Below, piece after piece: positions 36,435 through 44,690 of a DNA stretch of 64,000 nucleotides. Position 1 is the first letter of the stretch; each line of letters opens with the position of its first letter. The stretch is taken from NCBI RefSeq assembly GCF_030064675.1, contig NZ_CP116413.1, positions 2,884,001-2,948,000 of the forward strand, read 5' to 3'. The notes beneath the pieces were generated by a model. The model was not told the origin of the DNA. It saw nothing but the letters and a program-made list of their open reading frames with translations, and searched no databases. The DNA is from Crossiella sp. CA-258035. GTDB lineage: Bacteria > Actinomycetota > Actinomycetes > Mycobacteriales > Pseudonocardiaceae. A program made the translations under genes and the position numbers.

Positions 36435-38785
36435 CACGGGCCGTCCGGGGTCCAGCGGGCGTGCTGGGTGCCCTGCGGGCCTTCGCGCACCAGGTCCAGC
36501 CGGGGTCGCGGTCCGTCGCTCCGGCCGGTCTGCGGCCGGCGGCGTCCGGCCCGGAACGGCAGCGGCCAGTCCGCGGCGGGACCGGCGTACTCCTGTTCGG
36601 CCGCCGCGTGCAGTGTCCACTGTGGATCGTAGAGGTGCATGCGGCCCAGCGCGCACAGGTCGGCGCGGCCCGCCAGCAGGATGGAGTTGACGTCGTCGGC
36701 GGAGGAGATCGCGCCGACCGCGATCACCGCGATGCCGTGCCTGCGGCCGACCTCGTTGCGGATGCGGTCGGCGAACGGGGTCTGGAAGCTGCGGCCGTAG
36801 GCGGGTTGCTCGGTGGCGACGACCTGGCCGGTGGAGACGTCGATCCCGGCCGCGCCGTGCCGGGCGAAGGCGTCCGCGATGAGCAGCGCCTCCTCGATGT
36901 CCACCCCGCCGTCGGCCCAGTCAGTGGCCGAGATGCGCACCGTCATCGGCCGTTCCACCGGCCAGGCCGCGCGCACCGCGTCGAAGACCTCCAGTGGGAA
37001 GCGCAGCCGGTTCTCCAGGCTGCCGCCGTAGTCGTCGGTGCGCTGGTTGGTCAGCGGGGACAGGAAGGAGGAGAGCAGGTAGCCGTGCGCGCAGTGCAGT
37101 TCCAGCACATCGAACCCGGCTCTGGCGGCCGAGCGGGCGGCGTCGGCGAACTGTTCCCTGATCAGCATCAGCTCGGCCCGGTCCAGTTCGCGCGGCACCT
37201 GGTTGCCGGGCGCGTACGGCAGCGGGGAAGGCCCGCAGACCGGCCAGTTGCCCTCGGGCAGCGGCTGGTCCATGCCCTCCCACATCAGCCGGGTGGAGCC
37301 CTTGCGGCCGGAATGTCCTATTTGGACACCGATCCGGGCGGTGCTGTTGGCGTGCACGAAGTCCACCACCCGCCGCCATCCGGCCTCGTGCTCCGGGCGG
37401 TACAACCCCGCACAGCCGGGGGTGATCCGGCCGGAGGCGGACACGCACACCATCTCGGTCATCACCAGCCCGGCCCCGCCGAGCGCCTTGCCGCCCAGGT
37501 GCACCAGGTGGAAGTCGTTCGGCGTGCCGTCGACCGCGGAGTAGGTGTCCATGGGGGAGACCACGATCCGGTTCTTCAGCTCCAGCCCGCCGAGCCGGAA
37601 CGGCTGGAACATCGGCGGCCGGACCTCGCCGCCGCCGGCGAACCAGGCGTCGGCCCCGGCCACGAACTCCGGGTCGCGCAGCCGCAGGTTGTCGTAGGTG
37701 ACCCGGCGGCTGCGGGTGAGGATGTTGAAGGCGAACTGGGCCGGGTCCTGGTGGGTGTAGCAGCCCAGGCTCTCGAACCACTCCAGGCTGGCCTGCGCGG
37801 CGCGCTGGGTGGAGAGCACCACCGGCCGCCGCTCCGCCTCGTAGGCGGTCAGCGCCGAGTCCACTGTGGACTCCTCGTGCAGGCAGGCGGCCAGCGCGAG
37901 CGCGTCCTCCATGGCCAGCTTGGTGCCGGAGCCGATGGAGAAGTGCGCGGTGTGCGCGGCGTCGCCGAGCAACACGATGTTGCCGTTGCGCCAGGTCTGG
38001 TTGCGCACGGTGCCGAAGGTGACCCAGCGGGAGTTGTTGGCGTAGAGCTCGTGCCCGTCCAGCACGTGCGCGAACATCTCGCGCAGCAGGGCGATCGAGC
38101 CCTCGTCGCTCTCCCCTGGCGCCAGGCCCTCGCGGTGGTGCTCGGCGAAACCGGCCCGCTGCCACACGTCCTCGTGCATCTCCACGATGAACGTGCTGCC
38201 CTTGGCGTCGTAGGGATAGCCGTGGATCTGCATCACCCCGTGCGGGGTGTCCTCCACGTGGAACAGGAACGCGGGGAACACCAGGTCGGTGCCCAGCCAC
38301 ATGTACCGGCAGCGCCGGGACTCCACGGTCGGCTGGAACACCTCGGCGTAGCGGGCGCGCACCGCGGAGTTCACCCCGTCCGCGGCGATCACCAGGTCGT
38401 GCGTGGCGGCCAGCTCGGCCACATCCGGCGCGGGGGTGGACAGGTGCAGGCGCACGCCGACCTCGGCGCAGCGCTGGTGCAGCACCTGCAACAGCCGACG
38501 GCGGCTCATCGCGGCGAACCCGTGGCCGCCGGAGGTGATCACCTGGCCGCGGTAGTGCACGTCGATGTCGTCCCAGCGGGCGAACTCCCGCTGCATGGCC
38601 TGGTGGATCACCGGATCGGCGTGCTCGATGCCGCCGAGGGTCTCATCGGAGAACACCACGCCGAAGCCGAAGGTGTCATCGGCGGCGTTGCGTTCCCACA
38701 CGGTGATGTCGTGCTGACCTAGCTGACGGGCGAGCGCGGCGAAGTAGAGCCCGCCTGGCCCACCACCGATGACCGCGATTCGCAC
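36434..38785 (-). CDS. 2-aminobenzoyl-CoA monooxygenase/reductase-type fusion
   Basis: A 783-residue fusion of a flavin monooxygenase and an Old Yellow Enzyme-like reductase. In the first half, VRIAVIGGGPGGLYFAALAR binds FAD and GDAAHTAHFSIGSGTKLAMED is the second FAD motif. The second half (from about residue 385, PMFQPFRLGGLELKNRIVVSP) is an FMN TIM barrel with HCAHGYLLSSFLSPLTN and NQRTDDYGGSLENR. This architecture is that of Azoarcus 2-aminobenzoyl-CoA monooxygenase/reductase, which hydroxylates and then reduces the ring; databases also name it bifunctional salicylyl-CoA 5-hydroxylase. GTG 38785 starts directly at the FAD strand; a TTG at 38821 would include the operator. It is the first gene of a four-gene operon. 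Confidence 0.9.
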   Translation of the reverse strand: MRIAVIGGGPGGLYFAALARQLGQHDITVWERNAADDTFGFGVVFSDETLGGIEHADPVIHQAMQREFARWDDIDVHYRGQVITSGGHGFAAMSRRRLLQVLHQRCAEVGVRLHLSTPAPDVAELAATHDLVIAADGVNSAVRARYAEVFQPTVESRRCRYMWLGTDLVFPAFLFHVEDTPHGVMQIHGYPYDAKGSTFIVEMHEDVWQRAGFAEHHREGLAPGESDEGSIALLREMFAHVLDGHELYANNSRWVTFGTVRNQTWRNGNIVLLGDAAHTAHFSIGSGTKLAMEDALALAACLHEESTVDSALTAYEAERRPVVLSTQRAAQASLEWFESLGCYTHQDPAQFAFNILTRSRRVTYDNLRLRDPEFVAGADAWFAGGGEVRPPMFQPFRLGGLELKNRIVVSPMDTYSAVDGTPNDFHLVHLGGKALGGAGLVMTEMVCVSASGRITPGCAGLYRPEHEAGWRRVVDFVHANSTARIGVQIGHSGRKGSTRLMWEGMDQPLPEGNWPVCGPSPLPYAPGNQVPRELDRAELMLIREQFADAARSAARAGFDVLELHCAHGYLLSSFLSPLTNQRTDDYGGSLENRLRFPLEVFDAVRAAWPVERPMTVRISATDWADGGVDIEEALLIADAFARHGAAGIDVSTGQVVATEQPAYGRSFQTPFADRIRNEVGRRHGIAVIAVGAISSADDVNSILLAGRADLCALGRMHLYDPQWTLHAAAEQEYAGPAADWPLPFRAGRRRPQTGRSDGPRPRLDLVREGPQGTQHARWTPDGP

Positions 38786-38808
38786 CCGGTCAGGGTATGC
38801 TGCAATCC

Positions 38809-38820
38809 TGACGACCGTCA
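38809..38820. promoter_or_regulatory. Shared operator motif, site 1
   Basis: TGACGACCGTCA has dyad arms TGACG/CGTCA. It lies in the divergent promoter between the monooxygenase operon (start 24 bases away) and an SDR gene (start 22 bases away). The same motif recurs at 41657 and 44667. Confidence 0.75.
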
Positions 38821-38841
38821 ACAGAACGAAATGAGGTCGGG

Positions 38842-39603
38842 ATGCGTTTCGCTCATCGGACGGTAGTGGTGACCGGCGGCGCCGGTGGGCTGGGCCGCGC
38901 GGTGTGCGCGGGGCTCGCCGCCGAGGGCGCCGCGGTCGCGGTGCTGGACCTGGCCGGTGCGGAGCAGGTCGCGGCCGAGCTGACCGCGGGCGGCGCGGTG
39001 GCCGCCGGGTTCACCGTGGACGTCCGCGAGCGGGACCAGGTGGCCGGGGCGATGGCCGCGGTGCACCGGGAGCTGGACGGCCCGCACGTGCTCGTCGCGC
39101 TGGCCGGCGGCTCACTGGGCACGCCACGCGACCTGGCCGACATCGAGCCGGAGCACCTGGACCTGGTGGTCGACGTGAACCTCAAGGGCACCTTCTACTG
39201 CTGCCAGGCCGCGCTGCCCTACCTGGCCGCGGCGGGCGGCGGCGCGATCGTGACCACCTCCTCCATCGGCGGCCGCCAGCCCAGCCCGGTCACCGGCGTG
39301 CCGTACGCGGCGAGCAAGGCCGCCCTGGTCGGACTGACCAAGCGGCTGGCCAAGGAGGCCGGGCCGGACGGGGTGCGGGTGAACGCGATCGCGCCCGGCC
39401 TGTTCCTCACCGACCGGTTGCGGGGCATGTTCGACGACCTCAGCCAGGCCGAGCGGGACGAGGTGCTGGACGCGATCCCGTTGCGCCGCATGCCGGAACT
39501 GCGCGAGGCGGTGGACCCGATCCTGTTCCTGGCCTCGGCGCAGGCTTCCTACATCACCGGCGTGGTGCTGGACGTCAACGGCGGCCGGTTCATGCCCCTG
39601 TGA
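38842..39603 (+). CDS. Short-chain dehydrogenase, ring-oxoacyl-CoA step candidate
   Basis: A 253-residue classical SDR. Cofactor motif TGGAGGLGRAVCAGLA, Asp after beta-2 (VAVLDLAGAEQ, so NAD preferred), ALAGGS at the NNAG position, catalytic Ser in TTSSIGG and YAASKAALVGLTK. It is divergent from the monooxygenase operon under the shared operator. By context it should oxidise or reduce a hydroxy/oxo group on the dearomatised CoA ester; this is inference. It runs 14 bases into the convergent DUF952 gene. Confidence 0.9.
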   Translation: MRFAHRTVVVTGGAGGLGRAVCAGLAAEGAAVAVLDLAGAEQVAAELTAGGAVAAGFTVDVRERDQVAGAMAAVHRELDGPHVLVALAGGSLGTPRDLADIEPEHLDLVVDVNLKGTFYCCQAALPYLAAAGGGAIVTTSSIGGRQPSPVTGVPYAASKAALVGLTKRLAKEAGPDGVRVNAIAPGLFLTDRLRGMFDDLSQAERDEVLDAIPLRRMPELREAVDPILFLASAQASYITGVVLDVNGGRFMPL

Positions 39604-39973
39604 CGTTGCGGGCCACCGGCCAGCGGCGCAGCGCGGGTGGCAGTTCGAAGCCGTGCGGCTGCTCGGGGAAGTCGTGCACCGCGACCACGGCGCTGACCGG
39701 GATGGTGCCGAAGACGTGCGGGAACCACGGCGCGGCCGGGTTGTCCGGATCGCTGGAGGCGCGCTCCCACACCAGGTCCACGTCCAGCAGGTCCGGGTCG
39801 ATCACCAGCAGCACCAGGTCGTCCCGGCCGCGGAAGAGCCGGTTCGCCGGCAGGTGCACCAGGCCGAAGTCGGAGCAGTGCACAAAACCCTCGGCGGCGT
39901 ACCCGGCGGGCTCGTGGCGGCCGGTTTCCTGAGCGGTGGCCCACTCGGCTCGGGAGCAGATGTGCAGGATCAC
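39590..39973 (-). CDS. DUF952 family protein
   Basis: A 127-residue protein of the DUF952 family, recognised by the start ILHICSRAEWATA, the central GFVHCSDFG and the FPHVFGTIPVSAVVAV strand. The fold resembles ADP-ribosyltransferase/glutathione-like small domains, and the function is unknown. The GTG start overlaps the 2-aminobenzoate-CoA ligase stop by 4 bases, so it is co-translated with that ligase. This may be incidental, or it may suggest a role in the pathway. Confidence 0.85.
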   Translation of the reverse strand: MILHICSRAEWATAQETGRHEPAGYAAEGFVHCSDFGLVHLPANRLFRGRDDLVLLVIDPDLLDVDLVWERASSDPDNPAAPWFPHVFGTIPVSAVVAVHDFPEQPHGFELPPALRRWPVARNVTGA

Positions 39974-41607
39974 CCGCCGATGATCCCAGAGTCCTGGGCG
40001 GCGCGTTCGCGGAGCCGGAAGCGTTGCAGCTTGCCGGTGGTGGTGCGGGGCAGCTCGGGCAGGAACTCGATCACCCTGGGGTACTTGTACGGCGCGATCA
40101 CGCTCTTCACGAACTCCTGCAGCTCGGCGACCTTGGCCGCGTCCCCGGTCACGCCAGGGGTGAGCACCACGTAGGCGTGCACCACCATGCCGCGCTGCTC
40201 ATCCGGCGCGCCGACCACCCCGCACTCCACCACCTCGGCGTGGCTGAGCAGCGCGTTCTCCACCTCCGGCCCGGCGATGTTGTAGCCGGAGGAGATGATC
40301 ATGTCGTCGGTGCGGGCCTGGTACCAGAAGTAGCCGTCGGCATCGCGCAGGTAGGCATCACCGGTGAGGTTCCAGCCGTCCTGGACGTAGCTGAGCTGCC
40401 GCTCGTCGTCGAGGTAGCGGCAGCCGGTCGGCCCGCGCACGGCCAGCCGTCCGACCTCGCCGTCGGGCAGCGGTTTGCCGTCGGAGTCCAGGATCTCCGC
40501 GCGGAAGCCGGGCACGGGTTTGCCGGTGGCGCCGGGCCGGATCTGCTCGTCGGCGGCGGAGATGAAGATGTGCAGCAGCTCGGTGGCGCCGATGCCCTCG
40601 ATGATCCGCAGACCGGTGCTGCGCTGGAACTCGTGCCACACCGCGCTGGGCAGCGCCTCACCGGCGGAGACGCACCGCCGCAGCCCGCGTAATCGGTCCG
40701 CGTGCCCGGCGGCCAGGATGGCCCGGTAGGCGGTGGGCGCGGTGAACAGCACGGTCACCCCGTGCGCCCGCACCGCCTCGGCCAGCTGGGCCGGGGTGGC
40801 CCGTTCCAGTAGCAGGGTGGCCGCGCCGACGTGCAGCGGGAACACCACCAGGCCGCCGAGGCCGAAGGTGAAGCCCAGCGGGGGAGTGCCGGTGAAGACG
40901 TCCTCGGCGGTGGGGCGCAGCACGTGCCGGGCGAAGGTGTCGGAGTTGGCCAGCACGTCCCGGTGGAAGTGCAGGGTGGCCTTGGGTCGGCCGGTGGTGC
41001 CCGAGGTGAAGGCCAGCAGCGCCACGTCGTCGGCGGCGGTGCGCACCGGCTCGAAGTCGACGGGTTTGGCCGCCGCGCGCACGGTGAGGTCCGCCGGGGT
41101 GTCGCCGCCGTAGCTGATCGCCGGGATGTCCGCGGCGGCGAGATCGTCCAGGAACCGGTTGTCGCACAGCGCGATCGCGGGTTTGCTGATCTCGGCCAGC
41201 GCGCGCAGCTCACCGGCCCGCAGCAGTGGCATGGTGGTCACCGCGACGCCGCCCGCGCGCAGCACCGCGAACCAGCAGGCCACCAGCCACGGGTTGTTGG
41301 GTCCGCGCAGCAGCACCCGGTTGCCCGGCACCAGTCCCAGGTCCTCCACCAGCACCCTGGCCACCTGGTTCGCCCGGTCCCGCAGCTGCCCGTAGGTCCA
41401 GGTCTCGCCGCCGGGGGTGAGCAGGCACGGCCGGTCCGCGCCGTGCCGGGCGATGGTGTCGTCCAGCAGGGTGACCGCGCAGTTCAGGCGGTCCGGGTAG
41501 ACCAGCTCGGGCAGGGTGAACTCCAGCTCCGGCCACTGTTCGCGCGGCGGCAGGTGGTCGCGGCAGAACGTGTCGACGTGTGCTGAGCGGGAGAGAACCA
41601 CTGGCAC
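39970..41607 (-). CDS. 2-aminobenzoate-CoA ligase
   Basis: A 545-residue AMP-forming aryl-CoA ligase of the benzoate/2-aminobenzoate branch. LLAFTSGTTGRPKATLHFH is the A3 motif, LRIIEGIGATELLHIFIS the A5 motif and DGWNLTGDAYLRDADGYFWY the A7 motif. RTDDMIISSGYNIAGPEVE is A8 and LPRTTTGKLQRFRLRE holds the A10 lysine. The LHFHRD, GIGATE and HIFISA stretches are typical of aromatic-acid ligases. The reaction is anthranilate plus ATP plus CoA to anthraniloyl-CoA. It is divergent from the PaaX-type regulator with the shared operator between them, and co-translated with the DUF952 gene. Start GTG 41607. Confidence 0.9.
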   Translation of the reverse strand: MPVVLSRSAHVDTFCRDHLPPREQWPELEFTLPELVYPDRLNCAVTLLDDTIARHGADRPCLLTPGGETWTYGQLRDRANQVARVLVEDLGLVPGNRVLLRGPNNPWLVACWFAVLRAGGVAVTTMPLLRAGELRALAEISKPAIALCDNRFLDDLAAADIPAISYGGDTPADLTVRAAAKPVDFEPVRTAADDVALLAFTSGTTGRPKATLHFHRDVLANSDTFARHVLRPTAEDVFTGTPPLGFTFGLGGLVVFPLHVGAATLLLERATPAQLAEAVRAHGVTVLFTAPTAYRAILAAGHADRLRGLRRCVSAGEALPSAVWHEFQRSTGLRIIEGIGATELLHIFISAADEQIRPGATGKPVPGFRAEILDSDGKPLPDGEVGRLAVRGPTGCRYLDDERQLSYVQDGWNLTGDAYLRDADGYFWYQARTDDMIISSGYNIAGPEVENALLSHAEVVECGVVGAPDEQRGMVVHAYVVLTPGVTGDAAKVAELQEFVKSVIAPYKYPRVIEFLPELPRTTTGKLQRFRLRERAAQDSGIIGG

Positions 41608-41656
41608 GCACCTCGTCTCGGCGTCGGCGGGCTGCCCGGCCAGTATTCACCGTTCA

Positions 41657-41668
41657 TGACGACAGTCA
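41657..41668. promoter_or_regulatory. Shared operator motif, site 2
   Basis: TGACGACAGTCA differs by one base from sites 1 and 3. It is 50 bases upstream of the ligase start and 39 bases upstream of the likely start of the PaaX-type regulator, so the regulator may control itself and the ligase. Confidence 0.72.
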
Positions 41669-41706
41669 ATAGGCCGACATACGCATCGACACGATATCGT
41701 TTGCTG

Positions 41707-42567
41707 GTGACCACCCTGGTTGACCTGTCCGAAGTGGACGGGGGAGCGACGGACGCGCAGTCCGCGCAACCCCGGCAGCTGATCGTCACCGTGTACGGCC
41801 TGTACGCCCGCGAGGTCGGCGGCTGGCTGTCGGTGGCCGCCCTGATCCGCCTGCTTGGCGAGCTGGGCGTGGACGAACCGGCGGTCCGCTCCTCCATCTC
41901 CCGCCTCAAGCGCCGCGGCATCCTGGACGCCTCCCGGGTCGGCGGCGCGGCCGGTTACGCCCTCTCCGAGCAGGCCAGACTCATCCTCCGCGAGGGCGAC
42001 CACCGCATCTTCGAACGCCCCCGCCCCACCCTGGCCGATGGCTGGGTGCTCGCGGTCTTCTCCGTCCCGGAGTCCGAACGCCAGAAGCGCCACACCCTGC
42101 GCTCCCAGCTCACCCGCCTGGGTTTCGGCAACACCGCCCCCGGCGTCTGGATCGCCCCGGCCCACCTCCAGGCGGAAACCGCCGAGGTCCTCACCCGCCT
42201 CGGCCTGTCCGCCTACGTCGACCTCTTCCGCGCCGACCACCTCGGCTTCGCCACCCTCCGGGACAAGGTCACCACCTGGTGGGACCTCCCCGCCCTGCAA
42301 GCCCTCTACACCGAGTTCCTCACCGCCCACGGCCCCCTGGCCGCCCGCTGGCGCCGCCGCCGCACAGTCCCTCCGGCCGAGGCATTCACCGACTACGTCC
42401 GCCTGCTCACCGCTTGGCGCCGCCTCCCGTACCTGGACCCGGGCCTCCCCGCCGAACTCCTCCCCACCGACTGGCCCGGCACGGAGGCAGCGGACCTGTT
42501 CGTCACCCTCCAAGCCAAACTGGCCCCAGCAGCCCACGAACACGCCCAGTCCCGCCTCAGCCGCTGA
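41707..42567 (+). CDS. PaaX-family transcriptional regulator
   Basis: A PaaX-type repressor of about 286 residues; PaaX senses phenylacetyl-CoA and represses its catabolism. The N-terminal winged helix is RQLIVTVYGLYAREVGGWLSVAALIRLL...VRSSISRLKRRGIL. The PaaX central domain follows (GWVLAVFSVPESERQKRHTLRSQL; LGFGNTAPGVWIAP), then the helical C-terminal domain. I prefer GTG 41707: the upstream ATG 41656 lies on the operator, and TATCGT at 41695-41700 would be a -10 box for a leaderless message beginning at 41707. By context its ligand may be anthraniloyl-CoA. Its gene contains GTCCGAAGTGGAC at 41727-41739. Confidence 0.9.
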   Translation: MTTLVDLSEVDGGATDAQSAQPRQLIVTVYGLYAREVGGWLSVAALIRLLGELGVDEPAVRSSISRLKRRGILDASRVGGAAGYALSEQARLILREGDHRIFERPRPTLADGWVLAVFSVPESERQKRHTLRSQLTRLGFGNTAPGVWIAPAHLQAETAEVLTRLGLSAYVDLFRADHLGFATLRDKVTTWWDLPALQALYTEFLTAHGPLAARWRRRRTVPPAEAFTDYVRLLTAWRRLPYLDPGLPAELLPTDWPGTEAADLFVTLQAKLAPAAHEHAQSRLSR

Positions 42568-42577
42568 CGGCCGGGAG

Positions 42578-43120
42578 TCAGTGCCCGGTCACGCCATCCG
42601 TCCGCTCCCGCAACAGGTCCGCGTGCCCGCAGTGCCGCGCGTACTCCGCGATCATGTGCACCAGCACCCGCCGCAACGCCAACGGCCGCCCGGTGGCCAG
42701 GTGCACCCCGGTGTCGTCCAGCGCATGCGCCGCCACGATCTCCCGGGACACCGCCACCTCCGCCCGCCACTGCGCGAACGCCTCGTCCACATCCCCGTCC
42801 AGGCGATCAAAATCCTGACTGGGATCCTCATCCGAGTAGTGCAGGTGCGGCACCTCCCGCCGCGCGAACTGCATCTGGAACCACCACCGCTCCGCTCCCG
42901 CCAGATGTCGCAGAATCCCGTGCAGGGTCAACGTCGAGGGCGGGATCTGGGCGTGCGAAAGGGCTTCCGGGCGAACACCCCGGCATTTCAGCTCGAAGGT
43001 GGCGCGGTGCCAGTCGAGGTAGGCGGTGAGGATCTCGCGCTCGGACCCGTCGAGCGGGAGCGGGGCGCGGGGGTCGTCGGGCCAGTTGGGGGAGACGTGC
43101 GCGGGCTGGGTGAGTGCCAT
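42578..43120 (-). CDS. DinB/DUF664 family protein
   Basis: A 180-residue four-helix-bundle protein of the DinB/DUF664 group. It starts with LTQPAHVSPNWPDDPRAPLPLDGSE. Metal-binding His positions are in LTLHGILRHLAGAERWW and LVHMIAEYARHCGHADLLRE. Relatives are metal-dependent transferases using mycothiol or bacillithiol. It converges with the PaaX-type gene, 10 bases apart, and is not obviously part of the anthranilate unit. Confidence 0.88.
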   Translation of the reverse strand: MALTQPAHVSPNWPDDPRAPLPLDGSEREILTAYLDWHRATFELKCRGVRPEALSHAQIPPSTLTLHGILRHLAGAERWWFQMQFARREVPHLHYSDEDPSQDFDRLDGDVDEAFAQWRAEVAVSREIVAAHALDDTGVHLATGRPLALRRVLVHMIAEYARHCGHADLLRERTDGVTGH

Positions 43121-43248
43121 ACCCGGAGCCTGCCACCCACCACCGACACCCGCCGCCCAGCGAACTCGCGTCCGCAGTGCGACCACAACGCGACCGCAGG
43201 GCGAAGCCCGCGAACCGGCGAGGGGCTGGCTTTTCAAACGTCCACCGA

Positions 43249-43410
43249 GTCTTGAGGTTCCCCATGCCCGTCAACCTGGAGACATCGCACCACATCCCAG
43301 CGAGCAGACGCGCACAGCAACCGCCGCCAACAAAGCGCAACGCAACGGCGGCTGCTCGCTGGGATGTGATTCGATTTCGGAAGGTTGACGGGCATGGGGA
43401 ACCTCAAGAC
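43249..43410. repeat. 59-bp imperfect inverted repeat in a gene-free stretch
   Basis: Arms 43249-43307 and 43352-43410 are reverse complements over 29 outer and 17 inner bases. The middle 13 bases are only partly paired. The 44-base loop has a further GCCGCC/GGCGGC dyad. The arms lie in the only gap over 300 bases in the window (43121-43492), between two minus-strand genes. The rest of that gap shows no credible gene. The structure resembles a MITE or REP-type element; there are no obvious target-site duplications or terminal transposase motifs. Confidence 0.8.
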
Positions 43411-43492
43411 CAAGCCTGCGTCTTTGGCTCTTCCCCCCATGCTTTGATCTCTGCCCGTCCGGCGAGGACGCTCTTGACTGTCGCTCTTGCCC

Positions 43493-43891
43493 CTACGGCA
43501 AAACAGCAACCCCCTGCAGCTCAACCACAGCCTCCCGATCCCACAACCGAGAAACCCCAACAGCCGCCATCGCCGGATAACTCCCACCCACAAGCTCGCG
43601 CCACACCACCCCGATCTCCTTGGCACGCCGCTTGTAGTCATCAATATCCGTCAAATACACCGTCAACGAAGCCAACTGATCCGCCGACCCACCCGCAGCC
43701 CGCAACGCCACCAACAGATTCCCCAGCGCCTGCCTGAACTGCCCCACCACATCCCCGCCAACAACTTTCCCGTCAGCATCGAGCGCGGTCTGCCCAGCCA
43801 AGTGGACCACCCGGCTCCCGGTGGTCACCACCGCATGACTGAAGCCGGAGGGCTTGGCCAGTTCAGGAGGATTGACGCGTTCCTGGCTCAC
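43493..43891 (-). CDS. RidA family enamine/imine deaminase
   Basis: A 132-residue RidA (YjgF/YER057c) protein that hydrolyses reactive enamines or imines. NPPELAKPSGFSHAVVTTG and VVHLAGQTALDADGKVVGG are family-typical, as is LASLTVYLTDIDDYKR. GTG 43891 overlaps the SDR stop (GTGA). Removing the amino group of a 2-amino-cyclohexene carboxyl-CoA needs imine hydrolysis, and the Azoarcus aminobenzoate gene cluster is known to carry a RidA-like gene, so the role fits well; this remains inference. Confidence 0.88.
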   Translation of the reverse strand: MSQERVNPPELAKPSGFSHAVVTTGSRVVHLAGQTALDADGKVVGGDVVGQFRQALGNLLVALRAAGGSADQLASLTVYLTDIDDYKRRAKEIGVVWRELVGGSYPAMAAVGVSRLWDREAVVELQGVAVLP

Positions 43892-44643
43892 GACTGCACC
43901 GTCCCACCGTCGATGTTCAACCCCTGCCCGGTAAACCCGGCACTCGCCACACAAAAAGCCACCGCATCCGCAACCTCGTCCGGCGTGATCATCCGCCCGA
44001 TCGGCTGTTTCGCCGCCAACTGCGCCCGAACCTCATCCGCCGCCCGCCCGGTCCGCGCAGCCACCGCCGCCACCGTCCGATCCGTCATCGGCGTGTCCAC
44101 ATAAGCAGGACAGATCGCGTTCACCGTAACCCCGGTCTTCGCCAACTCGGCCGCCGCCGACCGCACCAACCCCAGCACCCCGTGCTTCGCCGCCGTATAA
44201 GCAGCGATGTGGGACTCCCCCTGCTTCGCCGCGGTACTCGCGATCGCGATCAACCGCCCCCACCCCGCCTCCCGCATCGCTGGCACAGCCCGCCGGAAGC
44301 ACTGGAACGGCGCGGTCAGGTTCAAAGCGAGAGTGGTCGACCACTCACTGTCCGAGATCCGGTGCAGCGGCGCGGCAGTGCCCGATCCGGCGTTCGCCAC
44401 CAGGATCTCCACCGGCGACCACGCCGCCTCCACCGCGTCGAACAGGGAGTCCACCGCACCCGGCTCGGTGAGGTCCGCGGGCAGCACCAGTGACTCCCCG
44501 GGCAACGACGAGGCCACCGCCCGCAGCTCAGCCGCGTTGCGCGCGGTCAGCGCCACCCGGTGCCCGTCAGCCGACAACCGCCGGGCCACGGCCGCGCCGA
44601 TACCCCGGCCGGCCCCGGTGACCAGGGCGATACGTGCGATCAC
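43888..44643 (-). CDS. Short-chain dehydrogenase, second SDR of the island
   Basis: A 251-residue classical SDR: IALVTGAGRGIGAAVARRL, VANAGSG (NNAG position), catalytic ASTAAKQGESHIAAYTAAKHGVLG (Ser, Tyr and Lys) and PAYVDTPMT. It resembles 3-hydroxybutyrate-type or 3-hydroxyacyl-CoA dehydrogenases. GTG 44643 is preferred to a TTG at 44649. It is divergent from the thiolase gene with operator site 3 between them, and is translationally coupled to RidA. A beta-oxidation-like dehydrogenase role on the ring-derived CoA ester is inferred. Confidence 0.9.
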   Translation of the reverse strand: MIARIALVTGAGRGIGAAVARRLSADGHRVALTARNAAELRAVASSLPGESLVLPADLTEPGAVDSLFDAVEAAWSPVEILVANAGSGTAAPLHRISDSEWSTTLALNLTAPFQCFRRAVPAMREAGWGRLIAIASTAAKQGESHIAAYTAAKHGVLGLVRSAAAELAKTGVTVNAICPAYVDTPMTDRTVAAVAARTGRAADEVRAQLAAKQPIGRMITPDEVADAVAFCVASAGFTGQGLNIDGGTVQS

Positions 44644-44666
44644 CGGCAAAGCTTGTCAAACGTTGG

Positions 44667-44678
44667 TGACGACCGTCA
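44667..44678. promoter_or_regulatory. Shared operator motif, site 3
   Basis: TGACGACCGTCA is identical to site 1. It lies in the 47-base divergent promoter between the SDR-RidA and the thiolase-crotonase units, 24 bases from the SDR start and 13 from the thiolase ATG, where bound protein would block both. Confidence 0.75.
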
Positions 44679-44690
44679 AGATAACGACAT

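Noticed and set aside
43234-43644. Open frames across the 43.2-43.6 kb inverted repeat
   Set aside because: Their coding pattern comes from the repeat arms (GHGEPQD- and FPMPVNL-like translations), with no ribosome site or known domain.
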